NCBI GenBank assembly: GCA_036516995.1
Contig: DATDYW010000077.1
Span: forward strand, 1-14,879
Reading direction: 5' to 3'
Origin: DATDYW01 sp036516995
Lineage (GTDB): Bacteria; Patescibacteriota; Minisyncoccia; Phycocordibacterales; JAACPR01
DNA length: 14,879 nucleotides
Shown: positions 6,901 to 12,334 of the stretch, one piece after another
Layout of the letters: each line of letters opens with the position of its first letter
Numbering within the stretch: position 1 is the stretch's first letter
Notes under the pieces: model-generated
Told to the model about the DNA's origin: nothing
Databases searched by the model: none
The model's input: only the letters and a program-made list of their open reading frames with translations
Position numbers and translations under genes: made by a program

Positions 6901-7241
6901 AACGGCGCGTCGGCAGAGCCGGCGACGGGCTCGATGTTCACGGGCGGCTCGACGGGCAGGGCGGACTCGGCCGCGCCGGTGCAGGGGCTGCCGAAGGCAG
7001 ACCTGACGCCGCAGACGACCGCGCTCCAGCCGCCGCCAACGGCGGCGAGGCCAGCGAGCGCCCCGGGCGACGGCGCGGCGAGGTCAGGCGCGGGCCGAGA
7101 GGCCGACTCGGCAACCTCCGCGAGCGTCGGCAGCCGGGCGAGCGGCGCGCCGTCCGGGGGCGGCATCGCCGCAGCTGCGACCACGGCGGTCACCAGGGCA
7201 AAAACGAAGATGGTGCGGATGTGCGGAGACATAAATATCAT
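3987..7241 (-). CDS. Large secreted repeat protein with C-terminal S74 (endosialidase chaperone) domain
   Basis: A protein of about 1,084 residues. Positions here are counted from the first in-frame ATG at 7256. A signal peptide (IFVFALVTAVVAAAA, 16-30) is followed by a Pro/Ala-rich stretch with two Cys (82, 92), a short helix (137-153), then a long Ser/Thr/Gly/Ala-rich region (190-800) with tail-fibre-like repeats. An S74 intramolecular chaperone domain follows (about 812-905: SDQSLKENI at 818-826, then DWKD and IGFIAQEVDGIVPEAV at 860-875), with a helical stretch to 917. Ser818 and Lys823 are five apart, like the self-cleaving Ser/Lys dyad of endosialidase tail spikes. A further motif (LTVQGDVCVDGTCVTKEQF, 925-943) and a disordered Gly/Ser/Thr/Pro tail (950-1089) end the protein. 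The start is 7241 or 7232, because a -10 box overlaps the ATG at 7256. Likely a trimeric surface fibre or adhesin. Confidence 0.85.
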   Translation of the reverse strand: MIFMSPHIRTIFVFALVTAVVAAAAMPPPDGAPLARLPTLAEVAESASRPAPDLAAPSPGALAGLAAVGGGWSAVVCGVRSAFGSPCTGAAESALPVEPPVNIEPVAGSADAPFAERVIVGRVALPSVNADLLLTRLRDLEERVDALADRPIRETSSNTFKHSRANIDESVDEDVAAAVSGGGSDASFATLAVSATSTLGALVVSGTGTSTVAGSLSVAGNLNFDGAFMQDGAPFVGSQWTTAGSDIYYSTGNVGIATASPYAALSVAGQAVAAYFTATTSTASAFPYASTTALSVSGSAYIGSLTGPLQAIGGLVSATSSIAVIYGGTGASSFGQGWLYSDGGTGTLAASTSPTINYIVATSTTASVLPYASTTAISVSGVASTSQLRIDSVADGCLSVASGLVGSVACGGGSNSKWATSSDSVSIQPNGAGGIIVFASSTIHSLSTTNSTSTNATSTTFYTSGNTILAGVSGSVGIGTTTPGALLAVQGDGYISSGLFVGGAITSTSSSASTFPYASTTALSVSSSAFLAVDGGNVGVGTTSPYAKLSVVGPVVAEYFYATSTTATSSMSILSVGSTTPDGASMFSVGTSTPRIVVNRNTGYVGIGTAAPTAGLTIGSGITIMKFLNTSTIDAGSGGSMTIGAPNGNAYLGNTTLFGATMLVGSARVGIIRDTPLGWSSNTTSYGTLDTTLSRVSTGTIGVATGLAGTATGTLVAGNIGIGTTSPYARLAVHGLANSSVQAYASTLFAVASSTPSATTTHFVIMAGGQVGVGTTTPTSVLSVQGAILSSDLYGGATNVTVDAAGNLIRDPSDQSLKENIEGVTSVAALEKVLLLRGVTFDWKDKEKYGPQREIGFIAQEVDGIVPEAVSAGGEYLSLNVRPLVALVVEGMKAVVARVVSLEEKIATLLAWFAGDGSKLTVQGDVCVDGTCVTKEQFKTILQGAGATTYAVPTPEASGGATTGAVDGGEVATSTGTVAGASTTSGGSSSPEPVVDPASGSGGAVPPEGGGETGTPATAGGDGTTPPSGGGDSGAGGEAGGGASGDSGSTSGTADAGGTSGDGAGDDPSGGSAGIEASGGGAAE
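4884..6491 (-). repeat. Degenerate tail-fibre-type repeats within the S74 gene
   Basis: Six copies of a VGIGTTSPYA-LSV-type unit are seen at residues (counted from 7256) 258-273, 480-495, 543-558, 609-624, 724-739 and 776-791. A second repeated unit, PYASTTALSVSGSAY-like, occurs at about 291-305, 375-389 and 521-535, and the two units are sometimes linked by a Y-T-AYF-ATTST-like spacer (279-288, 563-573). This arrangement is typical of beta-structured trimeric fibre shafts that end in S74 domains. Confidence 0.75.
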
Positions 7242-7246
7242 TTTCA

Positions 7247-7255
7247 ATTTTATCA
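7247..7255 (-). promoter_or_regulatory. Extended -10 promoter of the S74 gene
   Basis: TGATAAAAT on the minus strand fits TGn + TAAAAT. The in-frame ATG at 7256 overlaps it and cannot be in the transcript, so the start is the ATG at 7241 (five bases after the box, leaderless) or at 7232 (short leader, best signal peptide N-terminus MSPHIRTIF). Confidence 0.55.
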
Positions 7256-7267
7256 TCCGGAACAGGT

Positions 7268-7292
7268 AAAAGCCCGTTTCTGGGCTTTTTTC
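7268..7292. terminator. Rho-independent terminator between gatB and the S74 gene
   Basis: Arms AAAAGCCC (7268-7275) and GGGCTTTT (7282-7289) flank a six-base loop, with T runs in both orientations. On the minus strand it ends gatB transcription (stop at 7307-7309) just before the S74 promoter. Confidence 0.82.
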
Positions 7293-7306
7293 TGGGGAAA
7301 AACGGC

Positions 7307-8740
7307 TCAGCCAAGTCTTGCCTTGAAGAGGTCGCGGAGGGTGGCGGGGTTCGCCGCGCCTTTCGTGACCTTCATCCCCTGCCCCACCAGAAACTCGAGC
7401 GAGGCGGCCTTGCCGGCGCGGTACTCGGCGGCGACCTTCTCGTTCGCGGCAATGATTTGCTCAACGACGGCGCCGAGTGCACCCTCGTCGGACTGCTGCC
7501 CCAGACCCTCGGCGGCAACTTTTTCCTTCGGCGAGGGTACGTTCGCCTCGCCCGCGTGCTGCCAGTACCAGGCGAGCAGGTTTTTGGCGACGCGCGAGCC
7601 GATTTCGCCCGCCTCAGCCATAACGACGATCTCGTGAATCACGGAAGCTGGAATGCGATCGAGGCTGCCCCCGTCTTTTCGGAAGAAACCCAGAACATCC
7701 GAGAGAGTGTAGTTGGCGGCGAGACGTCGGCGGGCGTCGGAGAGGCCTTCGGAGCACGTCTCCAGGTAGCTGGCGAGCGCGAGGTCGCCGACGAGCACCT
7801 CGACCTCCTTCACGGAGAGCCCCAGCTTGGCGTAGCGCTCGCGCCGAGACCACGGCAGCTCGGGGAGCGCGGCCCGCATCGATTCGAGATCGAAAATTTT
7901 GTGCAGGTGCAGCTTCGGGAGGTCGGGCTCCGGAAAGTAGCGGTAGTCCTCCGACGTCTCCTTGCGGCGCTGCGGCACGGTCTTGCCCGCGACGTCGTCC
8001 CAGCCCCGCGTCTCCTGCACAATCTCGTCGCCCTTCCCTTCGGCGAGGAGACCTCGCATTCGGTCGAGCTCGTAGGCGATTGCCTTCTTCGCCGCCTGGA
8101 ACGAGTTGAGGTTCTTCACCTCGACCTTCGTGCCGAGCCTTTTCGGGTTATCGGAAACGGAAATGTTCGCCTCGACGCGCATCTCCCCCTTCTCCATGTT
8201 TGCCTCACTGGCGCCGAGGTAGCGAAGGAGCAGCTGAAATTCCTGTCCGAACGCGAGCGCCTCCTCCGCCGAGTGCATCTGGGGCTCGGTCACCAGCTCG
8301 AGCAGCGGCACGCCGGCGCGGTTGTAGTCCACCAGGGTGAAGTCGCCGCGGTCGTGCTTGCTCGTGCCGGTGTCCTCCTCGAGGTGAACGCGGGTGATGC
8401 CGACGCCGCCAATTTCGCCGCCCTCCACGATCGGGTGCTTGTACTGGCTAACCTGGTAGCCCTTCGGGATGTCCGGGTAGAAGTAGTGCTTGCGGTCGAA
8501 CTCCGCGAACTCGGCGATCGTGCCGCCGATGGCGAGCCCGACGCGAATGACGTGCTCCACCGCCCGCCGGTTGAGGGCGGGCAGGACGCCCGGGTGGCCG
8601 AGGTCAATGGGGTGCGCCAGGGCATTGGGCGTCGCCTCGTCTGGGTCGTTCGCCGCTCGACCAAAAATCTTGGTGCGCGTCGCGAGCTCGGCGTGAATCT
8701 CGAGGCCGATGGTGGCGACGTACTTCTCCTCGGCGCTCAT
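7307..8740 (-). CDS. gatB: Aspartyl/glutamyl-tRNA(Asn/Gln) amidotransferase subunit B
   Basis: A 477-residue GatB, the tRNA-binding kinase-like subunit of GatCAB, which converts misacylated Glu-tRNA(Gln) or Asp-tRNA(Asn) to Gln-tRNA or Asn-tRNA. Signatures: IGLEIHAEL (11-19), KHYFYPDIPKGYQ (84-96), HLEEDTG (119-125), DYNRAGVPLLELVTEP (138-153) and MEKGEMRVEANIS (182-194), then the helical and YqeY-like C-terminal domains (about 320-477). Length and ends are normal. The usual PN---CPVCLG-PG segment reads PNALAHPIDLGHPG (38-51), without cysteines. gatA and gatC are not in this window, so the operon is split or dispersed, as is common. The start at 8740 gives the expected family N-terminus; a weak extended -10 (8751-8759) lies ten bases upstream. 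Confidence 0.97.
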   Translation of the reverse strand: MSAEEKYVATIGLEIHAELATRTKIFGRAANDPDEATPNALAHPIDLGHPGVLPALNRRAVEHVIRVGLAIGGTIAEFAEFDRKHYFYPDIPKGYQVSQYKHPIVEGGEIGGVGITRVHLEEDTGTSKHDRGDFTLVDYNRAGVPLLELVTEPQMHSAEEALAFGQEFQLLLRYLGASEANMEKGEMRVEANISVSDNPKRLGTKVEVKNLNSFQAAKKAIAYELDRMRGLLAEGKGDEIVQETRGWDDVAGKTVPQRRKETSEDYRYFPEPDLPKLHLHKIFDLESMRAALPELPWSRRERYAKLGLSVKEVEVLVGDLALASYLETCSEGLSDARRRLAANYTLSDVLGFFRKDGGSLDRIPASVIHEIVVMAEAGEIGSRVAKNLLAWYWQHAGEANVPSPKEKVAAEGLGQQSDEGALGAVVEQIIAANEKVAAEYRAGKAASLEFLVGQGMKVTKGAANPATLRDLFKARLG

Positions 8741-8750
8741 TGCAGAGAAG

Positions 8751-8759
8751 AAGCTACCA
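8751..8759 (-). promoter_or_regulatory. Weak extended -10 candidate for gatB
   Basis: TGGTAGCTT on the minus strand keeps the TGnTA part of the pattern seen at neighbouring genes but departs from consensus in the last three bases. It ends ten bases before the gatB ATG. The half-palindrome at 8767-8779 lies directly upstream. Confidence 0.3.
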
Positions 8760-8766
8760 CGGCCGC

Positions 8767-8779
8767 TACCGTTTAGCAG
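8767..8779 (+). repeat. Half copy of the PaaX-unit palindrome
   Basis: TACCGTTTAGCAG is identical to bases 8846-8858, the left side of the full palindrome 79 bases downstream, but here it is not followed by the inverted half. It lies immediately upstream of the candidate gatB -10 box and could be a half-site for the same DNA-binding protein. Confidence 0.55.
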
Positions 8780-8780
8780 C

Positions 8781-8848
8781 CTTCTCCTCCCTCCCCGTTA
8801 CCCTCTCCTCACCTCCGCCTCACCGCCCCGTTACCACCCCTCCCGTAC
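8781..8848. other. Pyrimidine-rich tract with a 10-bp direct repeat
   Basis: Almost all bases are C or T on the plus strand. CCCCGTTACC occurs twice (8793-8802 and 8826-8835, 33 bases apart). The complementary strand has several runs of three or four G and could form a G-quadruplex. No reading frame or terminator is visible. Confidence 0.45.
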
Positions 8849-8876
8849 CGTTTAGCAGTCTATAGACCGCTAAACG
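8849..8876. promoter_or_regulatory. 28-bp palindrome upstream of the PaaX/Cas2-like gene, likely operator
   Basis: Left half CGTTTAGCAGTCTA (8849-8862) and right half TAGACCGCTAAACG (8863-8876) are inverted repeats with one mismatch and no spacer. It ends nine bases before the GTG start, covering where a promoter would be (TATAGA at 8861-8866). The same core recurs, perfectly, right after the gene. Autoregulation by the encoded winged-helix protein is the simplest reading. Confidence 0.7.
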
Positions 8877-8885
8877 CACGACTCC

Positions 8886-9437
8886 GTGGCCACCACCATT
8901 CGCGTCGGAAGGAGAGGAGCCGCCGTCATCGCGCTGCTACGCTACGCGACTTCCCAGAGCGGCTCCTACAACGTCCTCAACATCCGCGCCATGCGCCGGC
9001 TGAAAGCGGAGCTAGGCGCGCTGACAATCCCCGGTCTCAAGAGCGTCGTCTACCGCCTCAGCCGCCAGGGTCTGGTTACCGTCGACCACGAGTTTGAGGG
9101 CATCGGCCTGACAGAAAAAGGTCGCCGCATCGCGACGGCCAGGGAAAGCTGCACCCGATCTTTGCCCACCGTGTCACGCGAGAACTGGGACGGGTGCTGG
9201 AGAATAGTGTGCTTCGACGTACCGGAGCGTATGCGGGGGAAGCGAATGCTCCTGAGCTCGCAGCTGAGGGCGCTGGGCATGCTCCGGGTGCAGCGGTCCG
9301 TCTTCGTGCACCCCGGGGAGTGCCGGGCCGAGGTCTCCGCCATTGCAGACGCCATCGGCGTACGGGGGCAAATATTTTTTGCGACCGCTGTGGCGTCGAG
9401 CAACGACGAGCGGCTGACGCGCAAATTTTTTGGTTGA
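8886..9437 (+). CDS. PaaX-family protein: winged helix-turn-helix plus Cas2-like domain
   Basis: A 183-residue protein. Residues 8-85 form a winged helix-turn-helix (helices around 11-20, 34-43 and 48-62, wing ending GLTEKGRRIA at 74-83). Residues about 102-183 form a Cas2-like ferredoxin fold: WRIVCFDVPE (105-114) with Asp111 at the position of the Cas2 catalytic Asp, then LRALGMLRVQRSVFVHP (127-143) and a C-terminal LTRKFFG. PaaX repressors share this Cas2-like middle domain; similar stand-alone proteins in Patescibacteria are often labelled Cas2. There is no cas1, CRISPR array or phenylacetate gene here, so neither CRISPR adaptation nor phenylacetate control is supported. It starts at a GTG without a Shine-Dalgarno sequence, is divergent from gatB and convergent with pilC, and is bracketed by two copies of one palindrome. 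A DNA-binding regulator of itself and possibly gatB is likely. Confidence 0.85.
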   Translation: MATTIRVGRRGAAVIALLRYATSQSGSYNVLNIRAMRRLKAELGALTIPGLKSVVYRLSRQGLVTVDHEFEGIGLTEKGRRIATARESCTRSLPTVSRENWDGCWRIVCFDVPERMRGKRMLLSSQLRALGMLRVQRSVFVHPGECRAEVSAIADAIGVRGQIFFATAVASSNDERLTRKFFG

Positions 9438-9483
9438 CGCAAAAACCGTTTAGCTGTCTATAGACAGCTAAACGGTTTTTGCG
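9438..9483. terminator. Perfect 46-bp palindrome: bidirectional terminator and second copy of the operator core
   Basis: Each half is 23 bases, with A5 on the left and T5 on the right flanking the core CCGTTTAGCTGTCTA and its exact complement, and no spacer. It begins at the base after the TGA stop of the PaaX/Cas2-like gene. The T run after the stem suits a terminator for that gene, and by symmetry for pilC coming from the right. The core is the same as that of the upstream palindrome (8849-8876). Confidence 0.85.
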
Positions 9484-9492
9484 AACGGCGAA

Positions 9493-9518
9493 GGGAGGGG
9501 GAGGGGCGCGGCGAGGGG
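9493..9518 (+). other. Potential G-quadruplex between convergent genes
   Basis: Four runs of three to five G with loops of one, one and eight bases lie on the plus strand between the palindrome and the pilC stop. This matches a loose G-quadruplex pattern; folding is not shown. Confidence 0.4.
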
Positions 9519-9520
9519 CG

Positions 9521-10729
9521 CTAGAATGCCGTAGAAATTGAGTAGATGGGGATGAGGACCGCCGCCAAGAGGGCGCCGACGCCGAGGCCGAGAAAGATGA
9601 TCATCAGCGGCTCGATGAGGCCCACCAGGGTATCGACCGCGTTAGTGACCTCGCGGCGGTAGAAGGTGGCGAGCGTCGAGAGCACCTTGCCGAGGTTGCC
9701 CGTCTCCTCGCCGACCTTCACCATGCCCACGAGAATCCCGGGGAACGCCGCGTTGCGGCCCATCGCGTCGGAGAGCGCCACGCCGCCCTTGACCGCCTCG
9801 AGGGCCTCGAGCACCGCCTCCTCGTAGACCTTGTTGTCCACCACCGCGGCGCAGAGCTCGAGGGCCTTCACCATCGGGATACCCGCCGAGAGCAGGGTGT
9901 CGAGGTTGTCGGCCACCCGCGAGAGGTAGAGCTTGCGGTAGAGGACGCCGATGTAGGGAATCTGAATCTTGAAGCGGTCGAGGGAGTCGCCGCCGAGCAC
10001 GCTCTTGCGGAAGTAGTAGAGGGAGAAGCCGCCCACGATGACGAGACCCATCCAGAGCCACTTGAAGTCGATGACGAGGTTCGAGAGGCCGATGACCGCC
10101 CTCGTGTAGAGCGGTATCGCCTGGCCGGACTCGAGCAGGATGCCGCTGATTTTCGGAATGACCAGGGTGAGCATCAGGATCATCACCACTGCGAAGGTGA
10201 AGACGACGAAGGCCGGGTAGACGAGCGCGTTCTTCGCCTTCATTGTCACCTCGTAGGTGCGGTCGAGGTAGTCGGCGAGGAAGTTGAATGTGCTCTCGAG
10301 CTTGCCCGACTCCTCGCCCGCCTTGACCATGTTGACGTAGAAGGGCGTGAAGACCTCCGGGTGCCGGGCCAGCGCCGCGCCAATCGACGAACCGCCGGAG
10401 AGGTCCTCGACCACGGCGTTGAGGATGCGGCCGAGCCGCGGGTTCTCGACCTCGGTGGAGAGCAGCTTGAAGATGCGGAGCGCCGAGACCTGCGCCTCGA
10501 ACAGCGTCGCGATCTGGCGCGACAGGATGACGACGTCCTTGTTGGAGACGCGCTCGAAGATCGCGAGGTTTCGCTCCCAGACGCTCTTGGCCGCCTCGGA
10601 CTCGCGGATGTCGACGATGACGAAGCCGCGGCGCTGCAGCGCCCCGATGGCCACGTCGACGGTGACAGCCTCGATCGTCCCCTGCTTCTCGGCGCTGTCC
10701 TTGTCGACGACCCGGTAGGTGAAGAGCAT
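9521..10729 (-). CDS. pilC: Type IV pilus inner-membrane platform protein PilC
   Basis: A 402-residue GspF/PilC-family protein that forms the membrane platform on which the PilB and PilT ATPases act. It has an N-terminal region (1-60), two GspF repeats (about 65-190 and 270-395), each with the conserved KAGEESGKL (136-144) and KVGEETGNL (338-346) motifs, and membrane helices at about 170-193, 224-240 and 371-394. Length is normal. It is the last gene of the leftward pilus cluster, 23 bases after pilT. The start at 10729 gives the family N-terminus MLFTYRVVDK; no clear Shine-Dalgarno sequence precedes it. It ends at the palindrome and G-rich tract shared with the convergent PaaX/Cas2-like gene. 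Confidence 0.96.
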   Translation of the reverse strand: MLFTYRVVDKDSAEKQGTIEAVTVDVAIGALQRRGFVIVDIRESEAAKSVWERNLAIFERVSNKDVVILSRQIATLFEAQVSALRIFKLLSTEVENPRLGRILNAVVEDLSGGSSIGAALARHPEVFTPFYVNMVKAGEESGKLESTFNFLADYLDRTYEVTMKAKNALVYPAFVVFTFAVVMILMLTLVIPKISGILLESGQAIPLYTRAVIGLSNLVIDFKWLWMGLVIVGGFSLYYFRKSVLGGDSLDRFKIQIPYIGVLYRKLYLSRVADNLDTLLSAGIPMVKALELCAAVVDNKVYEEAVLEALEAVKGGVALSDAMGRNAAFPGILVGMVKVGEETGNLGKVLSTLATFYRREVTNAVDTLVGLIEPLMIIFLGLGVGALLAAVLIPIYSISTAF

Positions 10730-10752
10730 GGCGCTGGTTTCCGGCTAGCGAG

Positions 10753-11814
10753 CTACAGCAGCCGCTCGAGGACCTGCGGCCGCAGCGAGTACTGGTAGGC
10801 GGTCTCAATGGCAATCTCGCCCCGCGAGACGAGCTCGACCAGCGAACGGTTCATATCGACCATGCCGTGCTCGGAGCCGGTCTCGATGACCGAGTCGAGC
10901 TCGTGGGTGCGCTTCTCGCGGATGAGGTTCGCCACCGCCGAGTTGTTGATCAGGAGCTCGTAGGCCGGAACCTGGCCGCCGGAGATGCGCGGCACCAGGC
11001 GCTGCGAGAAGACGCCGAGGAGCGAGCTCGCCAGCTGCAGGCGAATCTGCTCCTGCTGGTTGGCCGGGAACGAGTCGATGATGCGGTCGATGGTCTGGGA
11101 GGCGTTGTTGGTGTGCAGCGTCGAGAAGACGAGGTGGCCGGTCTCGGCGGCGGTGACCGCGGCGGCGATCGTCTCCGGGTCGCGCATCTCGCCGACCAGG
11201 ATCACGTCGACGTCCTGCCGGAAGGCGCCGGTGAGCGCCTCGGCGAAGCTCGGCACGTCGATCTTGACCTCGCGCTGGTCGATGATTGACTTCTTCTGCT
11301 CGTAGACGTACTCGATCGGGTCCTCGACGGTGATGATGTGCTCGGGCCGCTCCTGGTTGATGAGCTCGATCATCGACGCGAGCGTCGTGGTCTTGCCCTG
11401 CCCGACGGGGCCGACCACCAGGAAGAAGCCCTGGCGCTTCTTGGCGAAGGTCTCGAGGATGTTCGGCAGGCTGAGCTCGGCGAGCGTCTTGATGTCGCGC
11501 GGGATGAGCCTCAAGACAATCGAGACGCGGCCCTGCTGGACGAAGGCGTTGCCGCGGAAACGGAACTTGTCGCGGTAGGCGTAGGCGAAGTCCACCTGGC
11601 TCCGCTCCTCGAAGCGCGCGGCCCGGGCCGGGTCGACCATCGCGGCGAGGAAGGCCTTAGTGTCCTCGCGGGTGAGAACCGGGTGGCTGGTAATCGGCAC
11701 CAGCTCGCCGCCCACGCGCACCGTCGGGTGCCGCCCCTCGGAGAGGTGCAGGTCGGAGCCGCTCTGGTTGATGACCAGGTCGATGAGCTCCTCGAGAGAC
11801 TTTTTGTGATCCAT
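10753..11814 (-). CDS. pilT: Type IV pilus retraction ATPase PilT
   Basis: A 353-residue secretion ATPase, PilT subfamily, which powers pilus retraction. It has the N-terminal PAS-like domain with SDLHLSEG (20-27), Walker A GPVGQGKT (135-142), the Asp box ITVEDPIEY (161-169), Walker B VILVGEMRD (204-212), the His box TGHLVFSTLHTN (225-236) and AVANLIRE (293-300), which corresponds to the AIRNLIRE motif that defines PilT. Walker A has GQ in place of the usual GS. The small size and this last motif separate it from PilB. It begins eight bases after the response regulator stop and is probably translationally coupled to it. Confidence 0.96.
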   Translation of the reverse strand: MDHKKSLEELIDLVINQSGSDLHLSEGRHPTVRVGGELVPITSHPVLTREDTKAFLAAMVDPARAARFEERSQVDFAYAYRDKFRFRGNAFVQQGRVSIVLRLIPRDIKTLAELSLPNILETFAKKRQGFFLVVGPVGQGKTTTLASMIELINQERPEHIITVEDPIEYVYEQKKSIIDQREVKIDVPSFAEALTGAFRQDVDVILVGEMRDPETIAAAVTAAETGHLVFSTLHTNNASQTIDRIIDSFPANQQEQIRLQLASSLLGVFSQRLVPRISGGQVPAYELLINNSAVANLIREKRTHELDSVIETGSEHGMVDMNRSLVELVSRGEIAIETAYQYSLRPQVLERLL

Positions 11815-11822
11815 GGTGCGCG

Positions 11823-12326
11823 CTAAGAGAGGTCCGACCTCCCGGGCCCTCGAGGTCGGACCTCGGCAGTGGTGACCGATTTGGCGTGCTTCGCGTGCGC
11901 GGCGGCGACCCTCGCCACCACCTCGGACGGCGTCAGCAGCGCCTTGATGATGTAGTCGTCGACCTTGGACTCGGCCGCCTGCTCCTGGTCAATCTCCTGG
12001 CCCTGGTTGGAGAGCACGACGACCGTGGCCTTCGGGGCGTAGCCCTTGGCACGCACCTCCTTGAGAAACTCGAGGCCGTCCATCTGCGGCATTATGATGT
12101 CGCAGAGGATAACGTCGGGCACGTAGCCGTCGGCTAACTTGTCGAGCGCCTCCTGGGCCGAGGGGTACGCCGCCACCTCGGCGCCCTCGCGCTTGAGCTT
12201 GAGTCCGTACATATCGAGGAGGAAGGTGTCGTCGTCCAGCAGCATCACCTTCACCCCCCGGAGCGCGCCCGGCGCCCCCGCCTCGCCCGCCGGCGGCGCT
12301 AGCTGGTCGTTCGTGTCTGTCGCCAT
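11823..12326 (-). CDS. CheY-like response regulator within the pilus cluster
   Basis: A 167-residue protein with a single receiver domain (about 25-148) and no output domain. The acidic pocket is Asp31-33, the phosphoacceptor Asp76 in CDIIMP, the switch Ser106 in VVLSNQG and the invariant Lys128. A Pro/Ala-rich extension of about 24 residues precedes it, and a short basic tail (150-167) follows. Its place between pilB and pilT suggests control of pilus extension or retraction, as single-domain PilG/PilH-type regulators do in other bacteria; no histidine kinase is in the window. I chose ATG 12326 over the in-frame ATG at 12389 because an extended -10 (12335-12343) lies between them and the longer form has no family support. 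The last codons form a perfect hairpin. Confidence 0.92.
   Translation of the reverse strand: MATDTNDQLAPPAGEAGAPGALRGVKVMLLDDDTFLLDMYGLKLKREGAEVAAYPSAQEALDKLADGYVPDVILCDIIMPQMDGLEFLKEVRAKGYAPKATVVVLSNQGQEIDQEQAAESKVDDYIIKALLTPSEVVARVAAAHAKHAKSVTTAEVRPRGPGRSDLS
11829..11864. promoter_or_regulatory. Perfect 13-bp-arm hairpin at the 3' end of the response regulator gene
   Basis: Arms GAGGTCCGACCTC (11829-11841) and GAGGTCGGACCTC (11852-11864) are exact inverted repeats around a ten-base loop; each arm is also a palindrome around its middle base. It lies inside the coding sequence and 14 bases before the pilT start on the mRNA side, with no T run, so it is not a typical terminator. It could protect or process the mRNA, limit read-through to pilT, or be a protein site. 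Confidence 0.6.
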
Positions 12327-12334
12327 ACGTTGAG

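Noticed and set aside
7457..8776. A 439-codon open frame on the plus strand opposite gatB.
   Set aside because: gatB is unmistakable on the other strand across the whole length; the antisense translation has no family features.
8886..9437. CRISPR-Cas system, because of the Cas2-like domain.
   Set aside because: No repeat-spacer array, cas1 or effector gene is in the window, and the N-terminal winged helix is a PaaX feature rather than part of adaptation Cas2.
8767..9520. Insertion sequence or transposon with the palindromes as terminal inverted repeats.
   Set aside because: Each end is a complete palindrome rather than one half of an inverted pair, no target-site duplication was found, and the protein has no transposase motif; a mobile origin remains only a hypothesis.
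10730..10752. Possible hairpin between pilT and pilC.
   Set aside because: Only a four-base stem (CGCT/AGCG) could be made; not enough to call.
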